From Lysinibacillus sp. SGAir0095 (lineage in GTDB: Bacteria > Bacillota > Bacilli > Bacillales_A > Planococcaceae), in contig NZ_CP028083.1 in NCBI RefSeq assembly GCF_005491425.1, positions 136,001 to 200,000 on the forward strand: a stretch of 64,000 bases of DNA. Direction: 5' to 3'. The stretch's first letter is position 1. Each line of letters begins with the position of its first letter. Shown piece after piece: positions 18,971 to 28,415 of this stretch. The notes beneath the pieces are model-generated. The model was not told the DNA's origin and did no database searches. It saw only the letters and a program-made list of their open reading frames with translations. A program made the position numbers and the translations under genes.

Positions 18971-20484
18971 TCCATAGTCCATCCTTTTAGAAATTTGTGA
19001 AGCTGTTCTTCACTGTTGCAGATTTTTTCATTTTTCTGATTTACCCATTGACCGAATAATGGAGTGATTTCTTCAGATTGCAGAAGAGAATTAAGCATGG
19101 TTTCAGATGAAGGCCCACCTTTAAGTGTGCGTACCTTAACAAAAAAATCAGGCTTTAAAGCATTATAAAAATGCTCTTTAGAAATCTTTAAGGGCTTACC
19201 TGTTATTTCAACACATTTTTCATTTGCCAGATCCCACGTTAAGTTCTCGAGGGATTCTTTTTTTGCTTCAAATAGAGTTTTGATACAGCTGCTTACTATA
19301 CGATGGGACTGTCTAAATGAGATGTTTTCTGAACGTACTAGTGAATCTGCAAGCTCGGTCACATTTGCAAAACTGCTTTCTGCACGCTTTCGAAGCTTTT
19401 CTTTATTAACATCCATCGTAACAATCAGGCTTCCAAAAAGTTTATAGATTCCACATAACTTTTCCATTGCTCGCCATAGGTAAGGTTGCATATCATCTTC
19501 AGTATCAACGATATCACCAAACGGTGTATTATGAATCATTTGTAAGACTGTTTGAGCATCGCCTACAACTGAGGACAATAAAGCCCGCGTATGCTCAAGG
19601 GAGACTGGATTTCGCTTCTGGGGCATGATGGAACTGATCTGGACATAAGGGCTTGCTAAACAAAAGGCATTAAATTCTTGTGTCGCCCATTGCAAAAAGT
19701 CTTGTGATGTACGTCCCAAATTTAGTGCAGCAAGCTGTGTGACACTCGCAGCTTCTGCAATGTAGTCTGCACCTGCAACAGCGTCCCAAGCATTCTCGAT
19801 CATTCCATCAAATGCAAGAAGCTCCTCCATGCGTTCGCGGTTAATCATAAACCCTGTGGTTGTTAATGCTGCAGCACCCATGCTACTTTGGTTAATCGTT
19901 TCAAAGGCTGCCTGCATTCTCTTAAAGTCTCTTGTTAGTTGGTCAATCACTGCCTTTAAATAATGGGCAAAGGTTGTTGGTTGTGCTTGCTGTGTGTGGG
20001 TATATCCAAGCATGATCGTATCGACGTGTTCTTTGGCAAATGCGATAAGGTGGGAACGCAAGTGTAGTAGTTCTGCCATTAAGGATAGTATTTTTTTTCG
20101 TAATGTCATTCGGTAGATGGCAATTCCCATATCGTTCCGACTTCGCCCAATGTGTAAATTACCTGCAACATCTCCAGCTAATTCAATGAGTTTACTTTCA
20201 ATGCGAAAAAATAAATCTTCAAACTGCGGATTATATTCTTGTTGTTCATAGAATGCCAAATCTAGCTTTGCAATCGCTTGCCCAATTTGCCGAGCTTCAT
20301 TTTCTGTCACCAGCTTTTGTTCTTCAAGCATTTTTAAATGAGCAATATGAATTTGTAGCATGGATGTTAAAAAATTTCTTTTTGCTTCGTCATAGGCGGG
20401 TTGAAGCACGATTTGACGGTAGCTATTGGAAGGGAAATGCTTTCCCTCTTGTTCATCTATTCGACTTTTATAATCCTCAAACAT
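18967..20484 (-). CDS. argininosuccinate-lyase-like enzyme (aspartase/fumarase superfamily), substrate uncertain
   Basis: A 505-residue lyase. It contains the superfamily blocks: HIGRSRNDM near residue 115, GYTHTQQAQPTTFAHY near 160 and the signature SSIMPQKRNPVSLEH near 285. It differs from housekeeping ArgH: Met replaces Gln after GRSRND, the middle block reads NAWDAVAGAD in place of the usual NSLDAVSDRD, and the chain is about 45 residues longer. No argG or arginine gene is nearby. The stop overlaps the start of a BadF-type kinase, so the pair is co-expressed. Superfamily relatives include argininosuccinate lyase and EDDS lyase; this one could act on another N-succinyl-type compound, which is speculation. 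Confidence 0.78.
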   Translation of the reverse strand: MFEDYKSRIDEQEGKHFPSNSYRQIVLQPAYDEAKRNFLTSMLQIHIAHLKMLEEQKLVTENEARQIGQAIAKLDLAFYEQQEYNPQFEDLFFRIESKLIELAGDVAGNLHIGRSRNDMGIAIYRMTLRKKILSLMAELLHLRSHLIAFAKEHVDTIMLGYTHTQQAQPTTFAHYLKAVIDQLTRDFKRMQAAFETINQSSMGAAALTTTGFMINRERMEELLAFDGMIENAWDAVAGADYIAEAASVTQLAALNLGRTSQDFLQWATQEFNAFCLASPYVQISSIMPQKRNPVSLEHTRALLSSVVGDAQTVLQMIHNTPFGDIVDTEDDMQPYLWRAMEKLCGIYKLFGSLIVTMDVNKEKLRKRAESSFANVTELADSLVRSENISFRQSHRIVSSCIKTLFEAKKESLENLTWDLANEKCVEITGKPLKISKEHFYNALKPDFFVKVRTLKGGPSSETMLNSLLQSEEITPLFGQWVNQKNEKICNSEEQLHKFLKGWTME

Positions 20485-20545
20485 AAAAACACGCCTTTCG
20501 CAAAAATACTATAAATTTTTTGCTTCATTCAATTTGAAAGCAATA

Positions 20546-20581
20546 AAGGTCGATATCAACTTTGACAGCTTCATCGACCTT
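20546..20581 (-). terminator. terminator for the EamA-GNAT unit
   Basis: AAGGTCGAT / ATCGACCTT form a 9-bp stem; read on the minus strand it is followed by TTATTGCTTTC, a modest T-rich tail. Confidence 0.6.
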
Positions 20582-20606
20582 CATCACTACTTATTACTAT
20601 TAAATG

Positions 20607-21500
20607 TTAGGCGGCATTTTTCCTTTGGGCTAGGACAGTTGGTAAAACCATCCCTATAAGAACTAGTACAATCCCAAACAACTGCAGGATTGTAAGTGTT
20701 TCGTGTAATATTATGACTGATGCAATAATTGCTACAGGTAATTCCATTGCACTTAAAATAGATGATAGGGCACCACCCACCTTTGGAACGGCAATTGAAA
20801 ATAAAAGTATCGGTAATATTATCCCGAAGATACCCAGGATAATCCCGAAAATCCATAAATTTGTTTTAAATAATGTACCATTCCAAACAATCTCGGGTGA
20901 TAAGAAGATTGAAATGACAATCACGGCAACAAGTGACATGAGGAATGTGCGTGTAATTGTAGACATTCCTTCAATTTGTCTTGAGTTAACTTGAATGAAA
21001 ATCGCAAAGCTTGTAGCTGCTAATAAGCCATAAACCCATCCCTGCCAAGGAATTGTTGAAAGATCTGTATCTAGAACGCCCGCAGCGAGTAATGTTCCAC
21101 CGAATAAAAACAATAGCGAGAGCGCTTCAAATCGGTTTGGTAATCTCTTGTGTATCATACAGTCAATAAAAAGACCAATCCAGGTGAATTGGAAAAATAG
21201 CACAACGCCAAGTGAAGCGGTTAGGTAATTTAAGGCGAGTCCATAAATCATACCTGTATTAGCAGTTAAGGCACCAGCTGCCAAAATTGTGATAATACCA
21301 GATTTATTTATTTTTGGTATAGACTTGCGTGTGAATAGGAATAAAATAAGTGCGAGTACAAATCCTACAATATATTGACTTGTTACAGCTTCACTGGTAG
21401 TGAATCCGTGTCCCATCGCCACTTTAATAATCGTTGATAAAACCCCATAACTACTCGATGCAATGACGATTAGCAGTGGGTATAATAGCTGTGATTTCAT
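20607..21500 (-). CDS. EamA-family drug/metabolite transporter
   Basis: A 297-residue membrane protein with ten hydrophobic segments arranged as two EamA halves. The first half begins with LLIVIASSSYGV, and the second with the GWVYGLLAATSFAIF stretch near residue 155. Length and topology are typical of DMT-family exporters or permeases. Its start is 18 bp after the stop of the GNAT gene, so the two form a two-gene minus-strand unit that ends in the hairpin at 20546-20581. Substrate cannot be read from sequence. Confidence 0.87.
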   Translation of the reverse strand: MKSQLLYPLLIVIASSSYGVLSTIIKVAMGHGFTTSEAVTSQYIVGFVLALILFLFTRKSIPKINKSGIITILAAGALTANTGMIYGLALNYLTASLGVVLFFQFTWIGLFIDCMIHKRLPNRFEALSLLFLFGGTLLAAGVLDTDLSTIPWQGWVYGLLAATSFAIFIQVNSRQIEGMSTITRTFLMSLVAVIVISIFLSPEIVWNGTLFKTNLWIFGIILGIFGIILPILLFSIAVPKVGGALSSILSAMELPVAIIASVIILHETLTILQLFGIVLVLIGMVLPTVLAQRKNAA

Positions 21501-21518
21501 GATGTAAAACCTGCATTT

Positions 21519-22091
21519 CTAAATAATAGTTTTGACCATATGGAAAAATGGTTCATCGATAATCGTCCAAGGTTCTGTAACTACATAGCCCAGACGCTCA
21601 TATAATTTCTTTGCTTTGACCTTTTGTGTTTCGACATTTAATGAGACTTTCGTATAGTCGTTAGAAAGGGCAACTTCCTCTGCAAAATGTAAAAGTGCTG
21701 TCCCTATACCTAAGCCACGAGCATTTCTGTGAACACAAACGGTATCGATATAAAATTCGTCAGGATAAGCTTCCACATCGATGGAAGTAATTGGTGCGTT
21801 TTTTTGTTCAAGCCAGCGTTGTAAGCTAGCATCTAATTTTGCGCCAACTTGTCCGTTATATACGACTAGTATGCCTAAAATGTCCTTCGTTACTTCATCT
21901 TCTGCAATATAAGTATGTAAGTAAGAGTGACGATTGTCAGTTCTCCTAAAAAGTACCTCAAGACATGCGAGAATTTGAGATGTTTCAGTTTCACCTGTTA
22001 ATCGGTTGGCAATGTCCCCAATAGCTTCATAAATAAGCGGAGCTGTGTTTGGGGCATCATCTAATATAGCTTTTCTTATGTAAAATGTCAT
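21519..22091 (-). CDS. GNAT-family N-acetyltransferase
   Basis: A 190-residue acetyltransferase. The acetyl-CoA-binding motif A reads RNARGLGIGTALL near residue 125, followed by the SLNVETQKVKAKKLYERLGYVV motif B region. The N-terminal part (IRKAILDDAPNTAPLIYEAI) resembles a subgroup of Bacillus GNAT enzymes. An AAGGAAAG site precedes the ATG. It is first gene of a unit with the EamA transporter; the acceptor is unknown. Confidence 0.87.
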   Translation of the reverse strand: MTFYIRKAILDDAPNTAPLIYEAIGDIANRLTGETETSQILACLEVLFRRTDNRHSYLHTYIAEDEVTKDILGILVVYNGQVGAKLDASLQRWLEQKNAPITSIDVEAYPDEFYIDTVCVHRNARGLGIGTALLHFAEEVALSNDYTKVSLNVETQKVKAKKLYERLGYVVTEPWTIIDEPFFHMVKTII

Positions 22092-22236
22092 GTGTAATCT
22101 TTCCTTTCATTAAAATTATAACAAATTCTTGAAGGAAGATATGTCCTTTTCACCTGTCTGAATTGTTTTAAATTTTAAGATTTCGTTAATTTTATGTTAC
22201 GCTGAATTAAGTAAAAATTCGGAGGTCTAACAACTC

Positions 22237-23181
22237 ATGAGTGAGTCTAATAAAGATTTCGTATTAGTATACGGAGACGCTTTTGTTGATTATATAGCCA
22301 ATGACAGAACCAATACATCGTTTACAACATTCTTAGGTGGGGCTACAGTAAATGTTGCAGCGGGAATTAGTCGAATCGGTGCTCCCTCATCTTTAATCAC
22401 AATAACAGGTGACGACGAGACTTCAAAATTTGTTCGAGATGAACTAAATCAAGAAGGTGTAAACCTGGATTATGCCATTGTTTCACCCGAAAAACGTGTT
22501 AGCGGTGTTTACGTTCATTTAACAGAGGAATGTGAGCGTATTTTCAAAGATTACGTTGATGAGGCGCCTGATTTACAAGTAATACCTGAGCAGTTAAATG
22601 AAGAAGCGTTTAAGAAGGCTTCTGTATTTAATGTGTGTTCCGGAACAATGTTTCATCCTACAGCACTTGAAACAACTAAAAAAGCTGTAGAAATGGCAAA
22701 GGATAAAGGGGTAGTCATTGCAATCGATGCCAATATCCGTCCGCTACGCTGGAGCAGTGAAGATATTTGCCGTGAAACGATTACTGCATTTTTTGAAGAT
22801 GCCCATATCTTAAAATTAACAGATGAAGAGCTATTCTTCCTTACAGAAACTACTAGTATACACGATGGAATTGAAAAGTTAAATCAATACCTAGTACCGA
22901 TTGTGCTAATTACTGTGGGGGCCGATGGTGCATATGCAGTATTAAATGGTGAAGTGATTCATGTACCGACTCAAAAGGTCGAAGCAGTCGATACAACTGG
23001 TTCTGGAGACGCATTCATGGCGGGTGTCTTACGCTTTGTCCACTTTAATGGATTACCAACAACTCATGATGAACTAGTTAAATGTGTAAGCTTCGGAAAC
23101 CGTTTAGGCGCTTTCGCTGCTACAAAGCCAGGTGCTTTAACAGCCTTACCACATTATGATGAAATAAAAGAATGGCTTTAA
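22237..23181 (+). CDS. PfkB-family carbohydrate kinase
   Basis: A 314-residue ribokinase-like enzyme. It has the N-terminal substrate region (TFLGGATVNVAAGISRIG near residue 30) and the C-terminal PfkB signature DTTGSGDAFMAGVL near 250, where Asp in GSGDA is the catalytic base. Fructokinase is the closest everyday description, but 2-keto-3-deoxygluconate and nucleoside kinases share these motifs. It has a GGAGG site before the ATG, stands alone and is closed by a strong terminator. Confidence 0.87.
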   Translation: MSESNKDFVLVYGDAFVDYIANDRTNTSFTTFLGGATVNVAAGISRIGAPSSLITITGDDETSKFVRDELNQEGVNLDYAIVSPEKRVSGVYVHLTEECERIFKDYVDEAPDLQVIPEQLNEEAFKKASVFNVCSGTMFHPTALETTKKAVEMAKDKGVVIAIDANIRPLRWSSEDICRETITAFFEDAHILKLTDEELFFLTETTSIHDGIEKLNQYLVPIVLITVGADGAYAVLNGEVIHVPTQKVEAVDTTGSGDAFMAGVLRFVHFNGLPTTHDELVKCVSFGNRLGAFAATKPGALTALPHYDEIKEWL

Positions 23182-23184
23182 AAT

Positions 23185-23213
23185 AAAACCGACAGCAAAT
23201 GCTGTCGGTTTTC
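23185..23213 (+). terminator. terminator after the PfkB kinase
   Basis: AAAACCGACAGCA / TGCTGTCGGTTTT, a near-perfect 12-13 bp stem with T run. Confidence 0.9.
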
Positions 23214-23401
23214 GCGTTAATAATGGCCAAAATCAATTTTGGATGCCCTTTAAGAGCATGAGGTGCTTGTTGGGACAAGTTACGATTCGGGATGCAGTCA
23301 TTAAGGGAATGAATTGCAAGGTAAGATCTGACAGCTATGAAAAGAAATTGAATCTAACAAACAGAGCTGCTCTATGATTTCCATCAAAAACCTACCTTTA
23401 A

Positions 23402-24109
23402 CTAATCATCTTCCGTTTTGTCTAAACTAATATATAGTGAGTTATCCGGGAGAACTTGGGCGAAATATACTTCCTTCATATCGATATTTTTCTTTTTCAA
23501 TTTATGAATAACCCATTCTTCGGTTAGGTCTAACTCCATTAGATTTTTTCTTACAATTTCCCCACTTACAATTATTTCTGTAGGTAAATGGGGGGGGAGA
23601 GTAAGGGCTGATTTGGTATCTTCCTTTGTTGCATTGGCGAAGGCGGGCTTCTTTAAAACACTAAGCTCCCCATTCGTTTCAAATACAGCATAATGTACTT
23701 CGTTAAAGGAGAAAATCCCTTGTTCTCTTAATAGCATTCCCAGTTCGTCTGTATGAAGGCGGGCTTTTTTCATCCCCTTTCTAATGATGGTGCCATTTTG
23801 AATGAGAATGGTCGGTCGGTCATCAATCAGAATCCTTATTTTTGAAAAGTTTAAAGTAAGATAACTTGTTAAAAGAGTAAGGAGAGTCCAACAAATTAGT
23901 GCAGTAAACCCATCCCAATAATCCGTGTTATGCTGAGTGGAAACCTCTGCTGTAATAGAACCAATTGTAATACCGGTGATGTAATGGAAAAAGGTTAATT
24001 GACTAAGTTGCTTTTTTCCGATTATTCTCGCTAGTACTAGAATGGTGAAGAAGGATAGTATTGATCTTAAAATTGTTTCCCCTAAGTGAAAATTACTAAA
24101 ACCATCCAT
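23402..24109 (-). CDS. DUF421-family (YetF-like) membrane protein
   Basis: A 235-residue protein with three N-terminal membrane segments and the conserved RIIGKKQLSQLTFFHYITGITIG region near residues 30-52, followed by a cytoplasmic domain that includes ILIQNGTIIRKGMKKARL. This matches YetF/YrbG-type DUF421 proteins, abundant in spore formers and of poorly defined function. The ATG at 24109 is chosen because GAAAGGAGAT lies just upstream; the longer frame to 24142 has no site. Confidence 0.87.
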   Translation of the reverse strand: MDGFSNFHLGETILRSILSFFTILVLARIIGKKQLSQLTFFHYITGITIGSITAEVSTQHNTDYWDGFTALICWTLLTLLTSYLTLNFSKIRILIDDRPTILIQNGTIIRKGMKKARLHTDELGMLLREQGIFSFNEVHYAVFETNGELSVLKKPAFANATKEDTKSALTLPPHLPTEIIVSGEIVRKNLMELDLTEEWVIHKLKKKNIDMKEVYFAQVLPDNSLYISLDKTEDD

Positions 24110-24189
24110 CGAAATATCTCCTTTCGCTAATACATTTAGCATGAGCGGAAGGAAGGAACTGTATGCAAACGAAAGAATGTGGAAATATA

Positions 24190-24241
24190 AAAAAACTGCA
24201 TCTCAAGGGTTAGATGATTTCTAGCCTTTGGGGTGCAGTTC
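24190..24241 (-). terminator. terminator for the universal stress protein gene
   Basis: On the minus strand AACTGCA pairs with TGCAGTT with further pairing inside the arm, and a T7 run follows toward lower coordinates. Confidence 0.75.
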
Positions 24242-24250
24242 TAAAATAGT

Positions 24251-24931
24251 TTAGACGTTCGATACGCCGTAAATCGAATGAATAAGATGAGGGTTGCTGA
24301 CAAAGCCTTCTTTTATCCTGACTTCATGCATTTTATTTTGATAAGAGAACTTAAAAATACCATTATCGAAATCTGTCCCTATTTCTTTAAAGAAAATCCC
24401 TTCGATGGATACGGATTTAGGGCATGTGAAGACAATTTTGTAATTTTCTAGTTCTTGGATAACGTATGCACGCACACCTTTTTCGAATATGCCATGTTCT
24501 TCATCTGCGAGAGGGCGTTTTACGGCAACGATGTGAAAATCAACAAATGGGACTTCTTTTAAAAGAACATTTAAGAATGACCCTTTTGTAATCTCTTCCC
24601 ATCTGCTTTGTGCACTTTGCCCGACAATTATTTGAGTAATATTCTTTTCACGGGCAATCTCGCCAATTACTTTTTGAGTTGGCTGCTTTTCATTATCACG
24701 AACAATAAACTCTTCCACTTCAAGTTCTTTGCAAAGATCCGTCCATCTTTCGATATAGCCAGATTTTTCGGCATCAAACGCATCCACTGGTTTCGAATCA
24801 ATCGTTAATATATAGAGTGGACAATCTAAATACGTCGCAAGTTTATGACCTCTACGAATAAGACGCTCACCATTAAGTCCGTAATATACACAAACTAAAA
24901 TACTTTCATCCATTCTTTTTAAATGCTTCAT
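24251..24931 (-). CDS. universal-stress-protein-like (KdpD USP type) protein
   Basis: A 226-residue cytoplasmic protein. Residues 9-145 match the Usp domain found inside KdpD sensors: ILVCVYYGLNGERLIRRG, then ITQIIVGQSAQSRWEEITKGS, which holds the G-x2-G-x9-G(S/T)-like nucleotide-binding pattern. The last ~80 residues are an extra segment with no membrane helices and no kinase domain. It is divergent from the Mrp operon (319 bp between starts), so a role in ion or osmotic stress is possible; that is inference. A GAGGAG site lies 10 bases before the ATG. Confidence 0.75.
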   Translation of the reverse strand: MKHLKRMDESILVCVYYGLNGERLIRRGHKLATYLDCPLYILTIDSKPVDAFDAEKSGYIERWTDLCKELEVEEFIVRDNEKQPTQKVIGEIAREKNITQIIVGQSAQSRWEEITKGSFLNVLLKEVPFVDFHIVAVKRPLADEEHGIFEKGVRAYVIQELENYKIVFTCPKSVSIEGIFFKEIGTDFDNGIFKFSYQNKMHEVRIKEGFVSNPHLIHSIYGVSNV

Positions 24932-25250
24932 AGATAGTTTGCTCCTCTTACTAGTAGTTTGTTATTAAAATATAACAATTATTTTCAAGCAAAAAACTGT
25001 ATAAATAAGCAAAAGTAAATGCGAATTGAGTGCATCTAATACATTCCTATTGTATACTTATTATTGTAATATTTAATCTTAATAATAGTAAAGAAATTCA
25101 AAATTAACATTTTTGTAAATAGTTGAGATTTTGGAATTTAACTTTATGACACATTATTATGAAGTGAGTCATTTTGTAAGTCAAGTGGATAGAGTGAATT
25201 CATATAATTTTAAATTTGTGCTATGTTACAAAATTAGGAGGTATTAGCTT
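24932..25250. promoter_or_regulatory. divergent control region of the Usp-like gene and mrp operon
   Basis: 319 bp of AT-rich DNA without an open frame. It must hold promoters for both directions. I see no clear RNA element or strong inverted repeat. Confidence 0.5.
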
Positions 25251-27656
25251 GTGACAATCGAAATTGCCATCATACTAATTCCGTTTATTATGGCAGCATT
25301 GATTCCCTTATTTAATAGGCGACTGCAAAGGAGATTTATAGGTTGGGTCGTTCTCGTAATTCCTGTTAGTTTATTCCTTATTCTGACTACATATATCCCT
25401 CGTATAGCAAGTGGTGAAACCTTTTCCCATACCTATGAGTGGATCCCCTCATTTAATATAAATTTCACGACATATATAGATGGCTTAAGCTTGATATTTA
25501 GTTTGTTAATAACTGGTGTCGGAAGTTTAGTGATATTGTATTCCATCTTTTATCTATCAATGAAAGAATCACTACATCATTTCTATTGTTATTTATTACT
25601 TTTCATGGGAGCAATGCTAGGCGTTGTATTCTCGGATAATTTAATGGTTCTATATGCCTTTTGGGAATTAACGAGTGTTTCATCCTTCCTCTTAATTGCA
25701 TTTTGGCATCATCGGAAAGCCTCTAGAGCAGGTGCAAGAAAATCCATGACAATAACGGTATCAGGTGGCGTAGCCATGCTGGTAGGTTTTTTAATGCTTT
25801 ATGCCATGTCCGGAACATTCAGTATTAGAGAAATTATAGGAAATGTTGATGAGATTAGTGGACAGGTCTTATTTATTCCTGCGCTTGTTTTAATTTTACT
25901 GGGTGCATTTACCAAATCTGCGCAGTTTCCCTTCCATATCTGGCTTCCCGATGCGATGGAAGCACCAACACCTGTTAGTGCCTATTTACATTCGGCAACA
26001 ATGGTTAAGGCTGGAATTTACTTAGTCGCACGTTTTACACCTGTTTTCGGTGGAGAAGTGGTCTGGTTCTGGGCAGTCACTGGAGTTGGTTTGTTAACGC
26101 TATTTTGGGGCTCATTTAATGCCGTAAGACAATCTGATTTAAAAGCAATACTAGCTTTTTCCACCGTTAGTCAACTCGGTTTAATTATGAGTTTATTAGG
26201 TTTGGGTTCTGTTGCCGTTTATTTAGGCTACTCAACGAGCACTGTTATCTATACGCAAGCAACTTTTGCTGCACTCTTCCATTTAATTAATCACTCGACC
26301 TTTAAAGGTGCACTATTTATGATGGTCGGAATTGTCGATCATGAAATCGGAACTCGTGACATTAGAAGACTAGGCGGGCTAATGTCGATCCTTCCATTTA
26401 CATTTACGATTGCATTAATTGGTTGTTTTTCCATGGCAGGGTTACCGCCATTTAATGGTTTCTTGAGTAAAGAAATGTTCTTTGCTGCTACAGTTAGCAT
26501 TTTGAATTTAGATATTTTCTCTCTTGCAAGTATAGGTATATTTGTTCCGATTATAGCTTGGATTGCAAGTGTTTTTACCTTTATTTACTGTGTCATTATT
26601 GTAAGCAAAACATTCTTGGGAAAAGTCAAACCAGATATTTTAGAAAAGAATCCACATGAAGCACCGGTTGGTATGTTAATCTCTCCGTTTATTTTAATTG
26701 GGCTAGTCATTGCAATTTTCTTCTTCCCCAATATTTTAGGTACGTATATTTTAAAGCCAGCAATGTCGAGTGTGTATCCAACATTCCCGGCCGAAGCTGA
26801 AATGACACCGCATATTCACGCATGGCATGGATTTAAACCTGAGTTATATATGACGATCGGCGTTATTCTAGTAGGTATTCTTTTATATCGATTCATGAAA
26901 CACTGGATAAAGATATACCGCATTTTCCCTCAAAATTGGACTCTCAATGCTATCTATGAAAGAGTCATTACAACGAGTGAGAATATGTCGGAAAGTATAA
27001 CTAAACGATATATGAATGGTCATTTAATGCACTACTTTATCTATATATATGTAAGCTTTGTTGTAATTGTTGCGGGCACTTTCTTGGTCCTTGAAGCATT
27101 TGCCTGGAATCCAAGCAAAGATGCTCCTGTAGAGAACTATGAATTACTATTAATATTTGTTGTGATTTTTGCGGCAGTTGCCCTTATTTTTGCAAAATCA
27201 CGTATTACTGCTGTTTTGTTAAACGGAGTAATAGGTTATGCGATTGCATTCTTTTTCGTTATATTCAGAGCACCGGATTTAGCCCTTACACAGCTGGTTG
27301 TGGAATCTGTAACAACGGCATTATATTTAATCTGTTTTAAATATTTAGCAGAGCTAAAACCCGAGCCATCCTCTAAACGACTAAAACTATCAAATGGTCT
27401 AATTTCAATTCTAGTAGGAGCAACAGTGACGCTGATTGGTTTGGCGGTCATCAACTACGAGAAATTCGAATCTATTTCGGCTTACTTTGAAGATTCATAT
27501 AAATTAGCCGGGGGTAAAAATATTGTTAATACCATTCTTGGGGACTTCCGTGCCTTCGATACGATGCTGGAAGTAGTTGTTCTCTTTATAGCCGGATTAG
27601 GTGTTTATGCACTTATTAAGCTAAAAGCAGCGAAGAAGGGGGATGCTGACACTTGA
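25251..27656 (+). CDS. mrpA: Na+/H+ antiporter subunit A
   Basis: An 801-residue membrane protein, the largest Mrp (Mnh/Sha) subunit and homologue of complex I NuoL. The proton-channel core includes FWELTSVSSFLLIAFWHH near residue 139, with the conserved Glu, and a KSAQFPFHIWLPDAMEAPTPVSAYLHSATMVKAG block (starts ~222) with the key Lys and His. The C-terminal ~170 residues are the MrpA extension that resembles NuoJ. The start is GTG at 25251 after TAGGAGG. Stop overlaps the mrpB start. The seven-gene order A to G matches B. subtilis; the complex exports Na+ in exchange for H+ for sodium and alkali tolerance. Confidence 0.97.
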   Translation: MTIEIAIILIPFIMAALIPLFNRRLQRRFIGWVVLVIPVSLFLILTTYIPRIASGETFSHTYEWIPSFNINFTTYIDGLSLIFSLLITGVGSLVILYSIFYLSMKESLHHFYCYLLLFMGAMLGVVFSDNLMVLYAFWELTSVSSFLLIAFWHHRKASRAGARKSMTITVSGGVAMLVGFLMLYAMSGTFSIREIIGNVDEISGQVLFIPALVLILLGAFTKSAQFPFHIWLPDAMEAPTPVSAYLHSATMVKAGIYLVARFTPVFGGEVVWFWAVTGVGLLTLFWGSFNAVRQSDLKAILAFSTVSQLGLIMSLLGLGSVAVYLGYSTSTVIYTQATFAALFHLINHSTFKGALFMMVGIVDHEIGTRDIRRLGGLMSILPFTFTIALIGCFSMAGLPPFNGFLSKEMFFAATVSILNLDIFSLASIGIFVPIIAWIASVFTFIYCVIIVSKTFLGKVKPDILEKNPHEAPVGMLISPFILIGLVIAIFFFPNILGTYILKPAMSSVYPTFPAEAEMTPHIHAWHGFKPELYMTIGVILVGILLYRFMKHWIKIYRIFPQNWTLNAIYERVITTSENMSESITKRYMNGHLMHYFIYIYVSFVVIVAGTFLVLEAFAWNPSKDAPVENYELLLIFVVIFAAVALIFAKSRITAVLLNGVIGYAIAFFFVIFRAPDLALTQLVVESVTTALYLICFKYLAELKPEPSSKRLKLSNGLISILVGATVTLIGLAVINYEKFESISAYFEDSYKLAGGKNIVNTILGDFRAFDTMLEVVVLFIAGLGVYALIKLKAAKKGDADT

Positions 27657-28075
27657 AAATAAATGATGTGATATTAAGAACAGTCGTTAAAGGGGTTGTA
27701 TTCATCATTTTAACCCTCGGTGTTTACCTCTTCTTTTCAGGACATAATGCCCCGGGCGGCGGTTTTATTGGAGGTCTGGTTCTAGGATCGGGAATCGTTC
27801 TTCTTTATATTACTTATGATCTTGAAACAGTTCATAAGAAAATGCCTTTTGACTTTAAAAAAGTGGCGGGTCTTGGTGTCCTTTTAGCCACAGGATCGGC
27901 CATTGGGGCAATCTTTTTCGATGCTCCGTTTTTATCGCAAACTGATATCTACTTTACATTTCCCGTTATAGGGGAAAAACATTTAACAACAGTTACCATT
28001 TTTGAAGCAGGTGTTGCATTAACCGTAATTGGCACGCTTGTTACGATTATCTTAAGTATAAGTGAGGATGAATAG
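27653..28075 (+). CDS. mrpB: Na+/H+ antiporter subunit B
   Basis: A 140-residue protein with four hydrophobic segments and the subunit B signature FSGHNAPGGGFIGGLV near residues 28-43. Start is TTG at 27653, overlapping the mrpA stop, with AAGGGGG upstream. It is essential for the Mrp complex in studied species. Confidence 0.96.
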   Translation: MKINDVILRTVVKGVVFIILTLGVYLFFSGHNAPGGGFIGGLVLGSGIVLLYITYDLETVHKKMPFDFKKVAGLGVLLATGSAIGAIFFDAPFLSQTDIYFTFPVIGEKHLTTVTIFEAGVALTVIGTLVTIILSISEDE

Positions 28076-28076
28076 T

Positions 28077-28415
28077 ATGGAATCTTTAATGATGATATTA
28101 ATTGGTGTTCTCGTTGCTGTTGGCACCTATTTAGTCCTCTCTCGAAATTTGATACGTGTTATTTTAGGGACGGCTGTATTATCCCATGCTGTTCATTTAC
28201 TTATTTTAACAATGGGGGGGCTGAAAAAAGGTGCTGTCCCATTACTAAGTCAATCTGAAGGACCTTTTACTGATGCATTGCCACAGGCTTTGATCTTAAC
28301 AGCAATTGTGATTAGCTTTGCTACAACAGCATTTCTACTTGTTTTGGCGTATCGGACATATAAAACGAACGGTTCTGATGATTTACAGGAATTGAGAGGA
28401 ATGCCCGATGAATAA
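28077..28415 (+). CDS. mrpC: Na+/H+ antiporter subunit C
   Basis: A 112-residue NuoK homologue with three membrane segments and the LPQALILTAIVISFA block with its conserved Gln/Ala/Leu pattern. The ATG at 28077 is preferred over in-frame GTG 28062 because a GAGG site lies 9 bases upstream and the resulting length equals that of known MrpC. It starts 2 bases after mrpB ends. Confidence 0.95.
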   Translation: MESLMMILIGVLVAVGTYLVLSRNLIRVILGTAVLSHAVHLLILTMGGLKKGAVPLLSQSEGPFTDALPQALILTAIVISFATTAFLLVLAYRTYKTNGSDDLQELRGMPDE

